A DNA stretch of 38,777 nucleotides from the IMG/VR virus record IMGVR_UViG_3300022745_000088, positions 1-38,777 of that record, one strand, 5' to 3'. Source of the stretch: a virus. A program made the translations under genes and the position numbers. Of the stretch, positions 32,401-38,373 are shown one piece after another; position 1 is the first letter of the stretch; the number at the start of each line of letters is the position of its first letter. A model generated the notes under the pieces. That model had not been told where the DNA came from. It searched no databases and was given only the letters and a program-made list of their open reading frames with translations.

Positions 32401-34524
32401 AAAGCCACGGGTATCAATGCTATTGACGTGTTGATGAAGAACGCTACCCTTATCTCAGGGATGAGAGGCACGAAGTACCAGAACCAAACAACAGAAGCGC
32501 AAGCAAAGGTAATGGAACCAATCATTGCTGGCTTGGCTACGTTGTATGCTTTGAAGTACACCGATGCTGTTCAACTGCACTCGGTTAGCCAGCTAATGCG
32601 TGACCAGAACCAACGTACTGACGGTAATGGTGCTGAGTTCATGCTGAAGGCACACAAAGACCTCGAGAAGGAATCCCTTGATCGAATCTTTGATGGTAAT
32701 CCATTGCTCATGGAGCATGGATACACGCCTGACATTGTGAATCCCTACACAGACATTAAGGTAGTGGACCAGCAAGAAGGCGAATCTCTTGTACGCCAGG
32801 GCTATAGCAAGGTTGTTGGTTTGGCTCAAGACAGTTCTAACGTCCGTGGCACATCCAAGGCTATCTACGTACTTCGTGACGGTGGTTTGATGCCCTGGTT
32901 GTCAGGCATCTTCTCTTTGACGAGTCGCCAAGCCAAAGGTACTAGCCTGCACAACGGATATCGCAATATCAATACTGCTGTTGGTTTGGAAAATGAAATC
33001 CTCCACATGGAAGTAACCGATGAGAAGCTGGACCGTCTTGATAAGTTGAAGAACCCGAGACAAGACCTGTCGATGGTGAAGGGAACCAACATGGCTCCCG
33101 TTTACAACGATGCAGGTGGTATCTCCAACTGGGCCTACTTGATGCAACACAGTACCAAGGACAACCTTTTGGAGCGAGACAATAACTTTGACACGGTACT
33201 TGGTGTGCTGGCTGGTTCGATTTACGACAAGGAAACCAGCAAGACCAACAACGAGAAAGCACTCCGGGCAATGGAAGAGCAGTACGAGGCAGACAAGCAA
33301 TCCGGCAATCTTGCTTCGTACATCTCCGTTGGACCTAAGTCTGCTTCGCGTGAGATGCGTGAACTGTGGAGGCTTCTGCCACAGGAAACCAAGGACGCAA
33401 GCAAGCACATCTTCGGTACTGAGGGCATCAAGGTTCGCAAGGATTCAGTGGACCTGTTCTTTGGCTACCGTAAATTGTCTGCCTCAGACTTCCTGCGTAA
33501 GGATCGCGCTGCTTTGGATGGTATTTCCAAGATTGCACGTAACGTCTTCCATCTCTATGCCACAACGCGAGGTATGAACCTGGGCGAAGCAGACGACTTT
33601 GCCAAGCGTATGGGCACGTACATCCGTAGGGGAGAGCGTGGTTGGCAAGAGGTGGTTAAGGAGGTCAAAGACATTGTGGTGATCAAGAACATCATCACCT
33701 TGTTGAGCAACATTTACGGCAATGACTCGATGCTCTTCTTGAAGGGTGTGGAGAACCGTTGGCAGCTTCAGCACACGGCTATTCAGGGAGCCTTAGATTA
33801 CCAGCGAGACAGTACCGAATTGGAGAACTTGGAAAACAACATTCGCATGGGTTACATCAAGGGTGACTTGCGGACGATGGAAGCTCGCATTGTTAAGCTC
33901 AAGAATGACTTGGACCGTAACCCGGTTAAGCCTTTGATTGATGCTGGCTTGATGCCTACGATTGTTGAGGACGTTGGTAATAACGACAACGTTTACTCTT
34001 ACAAGAGCATGTTCGCACGCAAGGCAGAGGGCATCGTTAACAAAGTACCAGGACCACTTAAGACGTTGGGCAAGAACGTTTATCTGACCCACGACACAGC
34101 AGCGTACAAGTTCTTGAGCAAGACGACGCAGCTGTCCGACTTCACGGCACGGTATGCCTTGTACAAGCATTTGACCCAAAGGGCAGACAACCCATTGAGC
34201 CATGAGCAGGCAGCGTCAGAGGCTTCGGATACGTTTATTAACTACGACATTCCGATGAACAGGAAAGTACAGTATTTGGATGACATGGGAGTTATTCCAT
34301 TTACCAAGTACTTCTTCCGTATTCAGAGAGTGTTGATGAAGACGTTCAAGGAAAATCCAGGTAGGGTATTAGCTTTGTTGGCATTGGCTCAGGCTAAGGA
34401 CTTAGGCCCCATCGTTCTAGATAGTTCTTGGATTCACCATCTAGGCAACAACCCTGTGCGATCTGGAGCATTCCAAATCTTCGGAGTGATGGACGAACTG
34501 CCAGCATTGAAAGTGCTGAAGTAA
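23401..34524 (+). CDS. Giant virion RNA polymerase (N4 gp50-like) with kinase-like and metallopeptidase-like modules
   Basis: A 3707-residue protein (N4: about 3500), packaged and injected to transcribe early genes. The polymerase core has motif A GEVDGVSNG with D1660, motif B R1760-x3-K1764-x7-Y1772-G1773, and motif C NLHDANG with H2039/D2040; spacings are close to N4's. Residues 835-985, flanked by low-complexity linkers, look like a small protein-kinase fold: Gly-rich LGAGAG (883-888), ELMPK hinge (930-934), D961-x4-N966 and D978. Residues 2255-2420 hold HELIH (2323-2327) with E2379 as third-ligand candidate. The N-terminus has glycine-rich hydrophobic segments (near 190-390). The C-terminus (NYDIPMNRKVQYLDDMG onward) resembles other N4-like virion RNAPs. 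Start preceded by an inverted repeat. Confidence 0.93.
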   Translation: MPNFEINQYLASRLSDATLQAKLRDIDLAAKEKIVDLGAKNAAFEAQHAAEKAAYDNSWVGKIGLESGGFFANRVNDAASLVSGASRLAGQTLSLPVNTASFMETAGNTEQETQAYNRYVSGKPQTGDIAILETPKGADGSTALSNFQNADKLRGAARDVNNTFDLNKIVDPVNRNKLSQDLGNGFDAPWAKLKEGAEQVSRGNLSGTGDVAKGIAGLLSTAGSAILSNPSAVREYVLENAPQLLVGAAGKAGQVGMAASNIGYAVDTYQQGIENYAKANNGQLPPEEQRQRMAFQAATLALAEEGSDLIGLGLAKVGGKASRNGFKNILKAAAGGFASEAPTEGYQTYMEGEITGKPASAKDVFTGAVIGGASGAGLTGGLRALAESTGTTPEKIEERTKEAQLKEVTLKAIQSGDVSAFLDEKLPTYAPEQAVIALSANNALPGATAESKQANLEKAGEIITGLKTTRDDTQRAYDISSPEAIADFKTRLVEATAAGETEKAAFLQSMIDEGEKDPKAADRLKAKLTGIDEQIKAAEAARVNMHQESQDKDVDVAKEIESLKSADPVVAQASAEKIINLSMALPDKLTDVQATALADDQTINLSQNQRTYLREFSAARQAENALKSLGKVSEDVLYGDGSKNLGIADYRSSVAVALSSGDQRSADESLSKLDSFIKDHTNKARVLAQAWNAFQKNPKQELQVVSDGKRGWSFEPKTMSNAEREANGAVFVYGATKDLVAAIPAEAEALTKAAKELRAAYAMKFSTTPATEVSNEQNVPEASSGIESATQQSQTQATQESGTVDQSTGTAEGTTGAVEAPAASVSTGTLGERVKAVLAKATRETKWGAVDDPIAQDLLKSKSLDSVSKVVEDLGITAVSGVLGAGAGSIVLDTDKGALRLGAGKLGDSIKSSNVIQPIASGEVGGLRYELMPKADTANITEEDVKAMSETLAKEGLEFSDPGTDNLGRVDGKLVVIDSGAVQKAPASSVKTKEAKTDQGQQQSTEGSTAPKSVQPTTQKVEPKPAKAEKVKASPEDYAQAVRIVESQKTEEPLDVPEGMESLVRAVQNNEEVDVQEDAPEQGLSALQEKTLEGASHREKKAGDFFKQTPSKDTDASKRPLVMVKDFLTQVLNKAVYATDFLKNGDATSPEQRRAFKTFVHVAQLWFKPITEDLVASHNELFNYEDPIRYFITQTNQDGKTTADVEENIKTAIVAGVFGYINDQSGTPLYNDEKAINALLGREKSTPVHDFVRKELARTGPHRFLVVQNVGKKITDALGLREASKDVPVDMLAKLQVSLGNHAIRLMEEKGLFTRQEKTQAEWKAIESAGQEEDEGDGFAVTEDNEGATKIRIGDKNFVFLQLQNNGRELTGDVRKIADSMKGSSNIIDNLFGMESAVRTPSTEPIKKVQETSKTGMGVPSFLQKLFKKKQTEDGWVVNERQMKVLSFFDRDEVSELYGAKEEAFVHKRNLSSWEAKKAGLHREYNQFMDWFGEAIATAAEPYKVLSYMAPDMWNMQRQGLKNSVANPQSSKVVRQLMSLQAWNTEVKLNDPAMLNSFMLRVAEGMGRKTERFFSQPSLDWIQSKMADPVMSAGVEAAQVMLFGKEAPTDEQKQAFTAAVKAGGEKLHSMSALMAWAQYKEALKSGPEASFETNLMGEVDGVSNGSILNHVLYGAAAGAKALNELLQRGGIYTASAVAQKYNEYYSQGGRDIYQHNASLVDAALTAKGEGNVSFKTALTAIWATSKVPVDDKGEVTAGGRDMLKTALNPLNYGSGFKSIKKNMSAKYVDGIYAQLEKFAEESSKPDNKQRVQLELNSFIQNLNTLLGDQKVHEGRPIEFYMNLELTKSQTRTLENTYSDIVADTAEEVVKETFKDLLAGTKAVTTATNTAFAVYNAVYTAERAAFIKELGIKEVNRGNKDRPNIGPEHDLTAAQEEELKIRLAPLVPIMHTAMSAQEGNIYNGLMMAKKKRKTDYGATYEVSSNFPKKSTVDGTKTMRGHGQSVSLADPSVMPISASTQAVDAAISAAAQTEQSVLNLHDANGDGVGTLHLTAQALNKATWDNLMAYSPLAAAHEALMRTVRGVVEMERAGTLSPEAKEAIRGALEALASKTFGKETAETIVANTAYNTFFMAANADSTKYQAMSQWTVVDQYAFDGGSYTVTDKNREDAAKKADEVPQAMKPANEKLLQDFTGLVSGNPIDVVYQAKTKNELTEDELATLKVETPDAITEFFKANPTASVTDVIGLLAPAGMLSDVNRKLLQLVSRVMDKSVKVRFLTPGEVRADNVLALPKTPSYGWYVSKGDKAEIYLMDKGLTAETILHELIHAAITQAIHNPSEAAKELVAELGDILTQAKDFVGKLTEDKQQQFAPALTSIDELVAWGMTNQAFQQEVLEKFTIETKTAGNSLVTAMQGFIAALVKLLRGKQDTVINSGLITLTNNVAGLFAEAGQQKQGDLIKTFKVAVAAVDLDDSWNSKTPEAKAKVAAAQAAYTRLFDATKSMLLAMSKYGSEFTEGLKERLDLIDEVVGDDEDIDLLVDLYNETKEFKDAFNEKQGSFNFSMASPIDTYSTLDIHRALDNGTLDPTFQDHLANLLSGIVESIHGPFGALMNEMKKSLATDPIAVWARAVNAGHAPFASAITASNFAGTGQEHFAMTQVEATVRAALDGTDSTHAVYKELAKLFGEAKSQLKPSDFANAGDYEFIFNMNTNNGERSDYLSRFAAIGLANKKVNDLLKFNTAAKTSRPNATLFDRLMNLYGMVMTFLSDRVTKVYSGQRGDSKLETLVTQLVEMEARKREVLQARQNGQRTLVERFEKSTQGVADTVRTTATAALGSQFVRNNSSNVVRGVGAVARSMTAGNSDKFMDAIRKTRDKVIADQDGVMMGIFTAVKGPLQQFEALLRETKKREKDREGHISRYAEQAMYAWGNVKFTKEQKASVTAVLMRTGLHNLLGPFALNEIEQLISKPAELNKAIADYESKLTGRLKDHYIHQANGLGYYKATGINAIDVLMKNATLISGMRGTKYQNQTTEAQAKVMEPIIAGLATLYALKYTDAVQLHSVSQLMRDQNQRTDGNGAEFMLKAHKDLEKESLDRIFDGNPLLMEHGYTPDIVNPYTDIKVVDQQEGESLVRQGYSKVVGLAQDSSNVRGTSKAIYVLRDGGLMPWLSGIFSLTSRQAKGTSLHNGYRNINTAVGLENEILHMEVTDEKLDRLDKLKNPRQDLSMVKGTNMAPVYNDAGGISNWAYLMQHSTKDNLLERDNNFDTVLGVLAGSIYDKETSKTNNEKALRAMEEQYEADKQSGNLASYISVGPKSASREMRELWRLLPQETKDASKHIFGTEGIKVRKDSVDLFFGYRKLSASDFLRKDRAALDGISKIARNVFHLYATTRGMNLGEADDFAKRMGTYIRRGERGWQEVVKEVKDIVVIKNIITLLSNIYGNDSMLFLKGVENRWQLQHTAIQGALDYQRDSTELENLENNIRMGYIKGDLRTMEARIVKLKNDLDRNPVKPLIDAGLMPTIVEDVGNNDNVYSYKSMFARKAEGIVNKVPGPLKTLGKNVYLTHDTAAYKFLSKTTQLSDFTARYALYKHLTQRADNPLSHEQAASEASDTFINYDIPMNRKVQYLDDMGVIPFTKYFFRIQRVLMKTFKENPGRVLALLALAQAKDLGPIVLDSSWIHHLGNNPVRSGAFQIFGVMDELPALKVLK

Positions 34525-34528
34525 AACG

Positions 34529-34562
34529 AAAGCCGGGTAGCTCATAACTACCCGGCTTTTTA
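34529..34562 (+). terminator. Terminator after the virion RNAP gene
   Basis: A 12-bp stem AAAGCCGGGTAG/CTACCCGGCTTT with loop CTCATAA and a following T-run. It ends the late transcript five bases after the stop codon. Confidence 0.92.
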
Positions 34563-34583
34563 AAAGGGGTGCACATGCACCCC
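34562..34583 (-). terminator. Leftward terminator facing the late block
   Basis: GGGGTGCA-TG-TGCACCCC followed by TTTT on the minus strand. It should stop the leftward replication-gene transcript before it enters the virion RNAP gene. Confidence 0.75.
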
Positions 34584-34828
34584 AGGGAGGATATGTTGAT
34601 GGTGGCAGGGAGTTCCCTACCGACTCAAATGCGTGTCTACACCCGTTGTTAAGAGATGCTCTGGTAGACTAAAAAGCTGCAGCAACGACATGCACTGCCT
34701 TCAAGTTGCTATACCACCATCAAAGCTGCTGACTGACCGCTTCGACCCCAAGGCTTGTACTTCGCCTGGATGCCAATCAACAGCTTTGATAGTCCCCGTC
34801 TTTCCGGGGTGTCAACCTATCGGTAGGT
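34584..34828. other. Structured gene-free region between convergent blocks
   Basis: No credible gene is seen. There are several stems: ATCAAAGCTG (34719-34728) with CAGCTTTGAT (34781-34790), GCAAC/GTTGC (34682-34686 and 34705-34709), and CCCCG-TCTTTC-CGGGG (34794-34809). The leftward transcript past the H-NS-like gene would contain all of them before its terminator, so a structured 3' RNA of about 240 bases is possible. A 24-codon leftward frame and a 19-codon rightward frame exist but are not convincing. Confidence 0.45.
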
Positions 34829-35137
34829 TTACTTAACCAGCAGATCGTCAAGCGATCCACCATTAGCCAAGTGATCTTCAACCCATTTGGGTTTACGACC
34901 TCGGCCTGACCAAGATTGTTTGCCAATCTTATACTTAACTGGCACCTTGGATTTTACAAGTGGACCAGTAGGCCTACTTACACCCTCGAACTCAAGGTCA
35001 CGGGGTCGAATGTCATAGAGCTTGATCAGTTCGTTGATCGAGTCAATCGCTTCTTCCTTCTCCTTGATCAGTAGCTCATCGCGCTGTTGTTGTAGTGCGT
35101 CGATCTGCTGCTGGAGTTCAGTAAGCTTACTAGCCAT
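34829..35137 (-). CDS. H-NS-like nucleoid protein
   Basis: A 102-residue protein with an N-terminal coiled coil (LTELQQQIDALQQQRDELL onward, to about residue 50) for oligomerisation and a C-terminal DNA-binding domain with the WSGRGRKPKW core, which inserts in the AT-rich minor groove, followed by DHLANGGSLDDLLV. I chose ATG 35137, with AAGAAGG five bases before it, because it gives the normal H-NS start and length; a GTG at 35236 would add 33 Lys/Pro-rich residues and overlap the gene before. It may silence host or phage genes or counter host H-NS. Family type resembles beta- and gamma-proteobacterial H-NS. Confidence 0.85.
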   Translation of the reverse strand: MASKLTELQQQIDALQQQRDELLIKEKEEAIDSINELIKLYDIRPRDLEFEGVSRPTGPLVKSKVPVKYKIGKQSWSGRGRKPKWVEDHLANGGSLDDLLVK

Positions 35138-35180
35138 CTTTGCCTTCTTTGCTTTGGGTGGTGGATCGAAGAAGAGTGCG

Positions 35181-35408
35181 TCAAGTTCCTTTGGAGCCTC
35201 TTCTTTCCGAATTCCTTGAACTCGGGGTTGCTTCACAGTATTCCTTGATGAGTAGTGCCACGAAAGCTATCACAGCTAGGCCCAACAGGATGAATCCTGA
35301 TGCTGCCATAGCTGCGGAAATTACCACACCAGCTGCTACTAAGAGTGAAACCACCAAGATAGAGAGCAGTACATATCCTACCCACTTGAGGAAACGTACG
35401 ACTCCCAC
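35181..35408 (-). CDS. Small membrane protein with two transmembrane helices
   Basis: A 75-residue protein with two hydrophobic helices (LLSILVVSLLVAAGVVISAA at 14-33 and FILLGLAVIAFVALLI at 39-54), a basic N-terminus and a charged C-terminal tail (SSRNSERRGSKG). The GTG start is two bases after the previous stop codon, which suggests translational coupling in the absence of a good ribosome site. The role is unknown; small two-TM proteins in this place could be holin-like, but this is in a replication operon, not with lysis genes. Confidence 0.6.
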   Translation of the reverse strand: MGVVRFLKWVGYVLLSILVVSLLVAAGVVISAAMAASGFILLGLAVIAFVALLIKEYCEATPSSRNSERRGSKGT

Positions 35409-35410
35409 GA

Positions 35411-35737
35411 TCAGCTGAACAGGCTGCTGGTCGATGGCTTGACCACTTCCTCTACCACTGCTGGCTCAGGCACAGGGTCTTGGCCTACGTCAGGTGGAGC
35501 AGGTGCTTGGCTCGGTACCAAAGCCAGAACTGCAGCCTTGGCTACTTCCTCTGCTGGTTCGTTGGTGTAGCCAGGGATGGCAACATCTTCGATGACCAGA
35601 TCAGCGGTGATACCCGATTCCTTTCGGCCAGCTGTGAAGGAAATTTTCACATCCTTGCCGTCCAGACTGATGCCTTGACCGCTGATGTACTGCTTGAGTG
35701 CAGTGACGATCTCGTTTTGTTTAAGTTGAATTTGCAT
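35411..35737 (-). CDS. Hypothetical protein sharing the SSB's SLF tail
   Basis: A 108-residue protein with an ordered N-terminal domain (EIVTALKQYISGQGISLDGK, then VKISFTAGRKESGITADLVI) of mixed helix and strand, a Pro/Val/Glu-rich linker, and the ending STSSLFS. The SSB three genes upstream ends with an Ala/Gly linker and TNSLFA. The shared short tail on flexible linkers suggests a common partner. Small proteins of this type are common in N4-like replication regions. AGGAAA before ATG 35737 supports the start. It directly follows the RuvC-like gene. Confidence 0.72.
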   Translation of the reverse strand: MQIQLKQNEIVTALKQYISGQGISLDGKDVKISFTAGRKESGITADLVIEDVAIPGYTNEPAEEVAKAAVLALVPSQAPAPPDVGQDPVPEPAVVEEVVKPSTSSLFS

Positions 35738-35750
35738 ACGTTTCCTATGG

Positions 35751-36344
35751 TTACTTGGCTGTCATGAATGGCAGCATCTGCTTGAATGCGGTGCAGGATA
35801 TGCCCGCGTAGATCGCTCCAACGGCATCTGCCATATGTTCAGCTTTCGCCTCACTAATGACATTCCTGCCTTTGTGGAGATACCAGGGCCAGTTGGCTTC
35901 AGGATGTGCCTCCACTGCCCAGGTAATCATCTCTCGCTTGGTCGCTGTCTTGTCGCCAGGACCAGCGAGCTTGACCTCGGTAGGTGTCACCTCAAAGAAG
36001 GGTACACCATTGGCTCTAAGTGCCCCAAGGACGCCCACGCAGATGCCATAGGATGCCATTGCTCTAGCCGACTGGCTACCAATGGGAACCTCGACAAACA
36101 CTGCGTGAGCGCCCTCTGCTGCACCGGCAGCACCACCATACAGTTGATACGCAGACTCAAGATCAAAGCTGTTCTGACGAGTCTGCTTGCCAGTAGGCAA
36201 GACAGGCTGTGTTATGTCCAGAGCTTTGATAGTGAGCTTCTTGGTTTCAAGGTGTAGGGTGGCTACTGCCAAGCCCCAGTTACGGAGAGATGGGTCCATG
36301 CCCACTACCGTAATGGTCTTGCCGTCAGTGCTTGACGGCATCAT
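35751..36344 (-). CDS. RuvC-like Holliday junction resolvase
   Basis: A 197-residue RNase H-fold nuclease. Strand 1 TITVVGMDPSLRNWGLA gives D17; VFVEVP gives E85; the last helix AEHMADAVGAIYAG gives E169/H170 and D173. This D-E-(H/E)-D set fits RuvC-type resolvases, which cut four-way junctions. A basic segment between (GDKTATKREM) could bind DNA. In the phage it would clear branched replication intermediates before packaging. The ATG overlaps the previous gene by 20 bases and has no strong ribosome site; an internal start would remove strand 1, so the full form is preferred. Confidence 0.85.
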   Translation of the reverse strand: MMPSSTDGKTITVVGMDPSLRNWGLAVATLHLETKKLTIKALDITQPVLPTGKQTRQNSFDLESAYQLYGGAAGAAEGAHAVFVEVPIGSQSARAMASYGICVGVLGALRANGVPFFEVTPTEVKLAGPGDKTATKREMITWAVEAHPEANWPWYLHKGRNVISEAKAEHMADAVGAIYAGISCTAFKQMLPFMTAK

Positions 36345-36606
36345 CCGGTGCTTCGTCGTCCGTCATCTCAATGGCAAAAGGCAGTCTGCCCAGTTCCATG
36401 AGACCCAGTGACAGGCCAATCTGAAAGCCTTTATACACATCGCCGGACAGTGAAATGTCATCTTCCCCATTGAAGGAGACTGCAGTGCCTTCCGGTACTG
36501 CAAGCATGTGTTCCAACACACGAACCTTGTCTTGATGCCAACCGATCAGCATCTGCACAAAGGTATCGATGTTCTCCACCAAGATGGCTTCTTGGGGATC
36601 ACTCAT
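36325..36606 (-). CDS. Hypothetical acidic protein
   Basis: A 93-residue acidic protein: helical N-terminus (AILVENIDTFVQMLIGWHQD), a short beta region with VSFNGEDDISLSGD, a helix FQIGLSLGLMELGRLPF, and an Asp/Glu tail. Its ATG lies eight bases inside the previous gene's end. Probably part of the replication operon; no family recognised. Confidence 0.65.
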   Translation of the reverse strand: MSDPQEAILVENIDTFVQMLIGWHQDKVRVLEHMLAVPEGTAVSFNGEDDISLSGDVYKGFQIGLSLGLMELGRLPFAIEMTDDEAPDDAVKH

Positions 36607-36781
36607 CTGCTGCTTTCGGAGCTTCTTGGAGAGCTTGCAACTGGGCAGCTGCTTGCTGCTGGAGGTTGGTAATCAAACCAACCACTCGGTCATAGGGTTG
36701 TGCACCCAGTGAGCCAAGAATGACGTTGACTGCTTCAAGCGAGACAGTCAGGGTGATGGGGGTGTTGTTGTCTACGGACAT
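36599..36781 (-). CDS. Small conserved phage protein
   Basis: A 60-residue protein. I place the start at ATG 36781, four bases after AGGAG; a longer frame would run back into the SSB terminator. The sequence ITLTVSLEAVNVILGSLGAQ followed by PYDRVVGLITNLQQQAAAQL is a pattern I recall from many small phage proteins: one strand, then two helices, with the second Gln-rich. It resembles small adaptor proteins near DNA replication genes, with no defined function. Confidence 0.72.
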   Translation of the reverse strand: MSVDNNTPITLTVSLEAVNVILGSLGAQPYDRVVGLITNLQQQAAAQLQALQEAPKAADE

Positions 36782-36793
36782 AGGACTCCTAGT

Positions 36794-36822
36794 TAAAAAT
36801 GGAGGATGGGTTTCCCCATCCT
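36794..36822 (-). terminator. Terminator after the SSB gene
   Basis: AGGATGGG-GAAA-CCCATCCT then CCATTTTTAAC on the minus strand: an 8-bp stem with a GNRA loop. It probably lowers readthrough from SSB into the small genes. Confidence 0.8.
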
Positions 36823-36828
36823 TTTGGC

Positions 36829-37563
36829 TCAAGCGAACAGGCTGTTCGTGGGCTTCTTGGCTGCAGCTGCTGCGCCAGCTGCCTTCGGTGCACCAGGAGT
36901 GCCAGAAGCACCCTTGGACTTCATCTTGACGGTGCCAGTGAACTTGGCATCCCAGGTGTCGATGAAGGTAGGCGTTTCAGCCTGTGCACGAATCTCAGCC
37001 GTGGTCATGCGATCCTTGGCACGGAACAGCTTGTCGATCTCGTTCTCGTCACGGGTCTCACCAGTGGCTTCATAGATGCCAGTGGATTCGTTCTTCTTCG
37101 TCTTATCGACGGTCTGACGAATCAAGCCAACGATGATTTCCTTGCCCAGCAAGTCCATGATCATCTCGACCTTGGTAGGCACTTCAGACTTGGCTTCAGG
37201 CGAGTAAACGTTGACCACCTTGGTCTCGGTATCCAACTGCGAGATTTCCTTGCCACAGGTCAACAGGGCCAAGCTGTTGGCATGGTTGAAGCCAGGGAGG
37301 TAATGCTTCTCACCGTCCTTCTCGTAGTAGTTCTTGCCACCCTTGGCAGTACCAGAGGTCATCCACAGGGTTTGACGAATCTCACGACCAGCTTCGGTCT
37401 TGAGGTTCAGCACCAGGCCGAGTGCACCACTGGATGCCTTGTTAATGTAAGCAAGATTGACCTTGGCGTTGTACAGGCCAGAGTCAAGGGGACCACCAGA
37501 ACCCACGGAATCTTTTTCTTCGGTGATGGTCGAGTCGGTAGAGAGGTTTGCAAGCAGAGACAT
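36829..37563 (-). CDS. N4-type single-stranded DNA binding protein
   Basis: A 244-residue protein with the N4 gp45-type N-terminus (LLANLSTDSTITEEKDSVGS, then GGPLDSGLYNAKVNLAYINK) and a middle part with GREIRQTLWMTSG and NSLALLTCGKEIS. It binds ssDNA in replication and recombination; N4's homologue also activates host RNAP at late promoters without binding DNA, through the beta-prime subunit. The C-terminus is an Ala/Gly/Pro/Lys linker ending TNSLFA rather than the acidic tip of bacterial SSB. TAGGAAA precedes the ATG. It follows the ATPase gene and a terminator follows it. Confidence 0.87.
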   Translation of the reverse strand: MSLLANLSTDSTITEEKDSVGSGGPLDSGLYNAKVNLAYINKASSGALGLVLNLKTEAGREIRQTLWMTSGTAKGGKNYYEKDGEKHYLPGFNHANSLALLTCGKEISQLDTETKVVNVYSPEAKSEVPTKVEMIMDLLGKEIIVGLIRQTVDKTKKNESTGIYEATGETRDENEIDKLFRAKDRMTTAEIRAQAETPTFIDTWDAKFTGTVKMKSKGASGTPGAPKAAGAAAAAKKPTNSLFA

Positions 37564-37607
37564 TTAGTATTTCCTAAGTTGGTTTGGGGGAATGGTTTTT
37601 ACCACGC

Positions 37608-38333
37608 TTACGCATAGTAATTTTTGAGTCTGTTCAAGACCAGTTGAATGTTGTTGTCGATGAAGGTCTCTTTGGTTTCAAAGAGTCCCAGAGGTCCACG
37701 AAGTCGCTCGTTGACTGATTCCTTGGTGATACGTGTCTGATACACGTACTTGAAGCCAAGTGCTTCCTCTTCTGAAGTGATCTTCAGCATTGGAGAGCTA
37801 TAGTCTTTGAGAGTCTTCAGTGGAACTTTCTTGGAGGCAATCACAATAGTGAAGTAGCTTTCCAAGCCGTTGTTCTTCAAGCTGCCCTTAACAGGCACCT
37901 TGGTCTCCATGATCATCTCACCCTCATTCAGCGTATCGCTGGTGTGGGCAGTGAAGATCACAGCCTTGGTAGATGCTGCAACGTACTGTTGCATCAGGTT
38001 CTTGAAGTACTGGGCAAATTGGCCCCACGCGGCCATCCCATTGGCAGAGTTGAGAACGTAAACGCTCTCATACATGTCCAATAGGTAGGTCACGCTATCA
38101 ATGATGATGGTGTGAATCTGGGGTTGGCTTTCTGCCCAGGTGAATGCTTCATAAACCTGTAGTGGGTCAGTCACCGTCTTCTGGATGAACTTGGCTCGAA
38201 ATGGGAGTTTCTTGCCAGCCTCACAGTTGAGGTACAGCACACCTTCAGGGTTCTCAAGACCCATGAGTGATGCTGATTTGCCTGTTGCAGACTTGCCGCA
38301 GAGCAGTACTAGATGGTCATTGGTTTCAGCCAT
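37608..38333 (-). CDS. RecA-like P-loop ATPase
   Basis: A 241-residue ATPase with Walker A GKSATGKS at 13-20 and Walker B IHTIIIDS with D79. The arrangement of short N-terminus, YLNCEAG after strand 2, and a third motif FTAHTSD fits the RecA-like AAA_24 / Sak4-type proteins often encoded beside phage SSB and used for recombination-linked replication. I chose ATG 38333, after AAGGAA; an upstream frame start would lengthen it by 18 residues and overlap the hairpin at 38357. In N4 the homologue is gp44 by position. No helicase motifs beyond the RecA fold. Confidence 0.85.
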   Translation of the reverse strand: MAETNDHLVLLCGKSATGKSASLMGLENPEGVLYLNCEAGKKLPFRAKFIQKTVTDPLQVYEAFTWAESQPQIHTIIIDSVTYLLDMYESVYVLNSANGMAAWGQFAQYFKNLMQQYVAASTKAVIFTAHTSDTLNEGEMIMETKVPVKGSLKNNGLESYFTIVIASKKVPLKTLKDYSSPMLKITSEEEALGFKYVYQTRITKESVNERLRGPLGLFETKETFIDNNIQLVLNRLKNYYA

Positions 38334-38356
38334 TGGTTTCCTTATTGGTTTCAAAG

Positions 38357-38372
38357 AAGCGCAGGAGAGCGC
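38357..38372 (-). promoter_or_regulatory. Hairpin resembling the early promoter family
   Basis: AAGCGC-AGGAGA-GCGC on the + strand, in the same direction as the early hairpins and 24 bases upstream of the ATPase gene. The loop is six bases and not GGYA, so this may be a divergent promoter or chance. Confidence 0.25.
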
Positions 38373-38373
38373 C

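Noticed and set aside
34596-34655. 19-codon rightward frame after an AGGGAGG sequence
   Set aside because: It lies beyond the late terminator, is very short, and the Shine-Dalgarno-like sequence is only two bases from the first ATG.
34829-35236. Longer form of the H-NS-like protein starting at GTG 35236
   Set aside because: It would overlap the upstream gene and add a Lys/Pro-rich lead not seen in H-NS; ATG 35137 with AAGAAGG fits better, though dual starts remain possible.
36799-37617. A 272-codon rightward frame over the SSB gene
   Set aside because: It is the complement of the SSB gene, which has an N4-type sequence and a good ribosome site.
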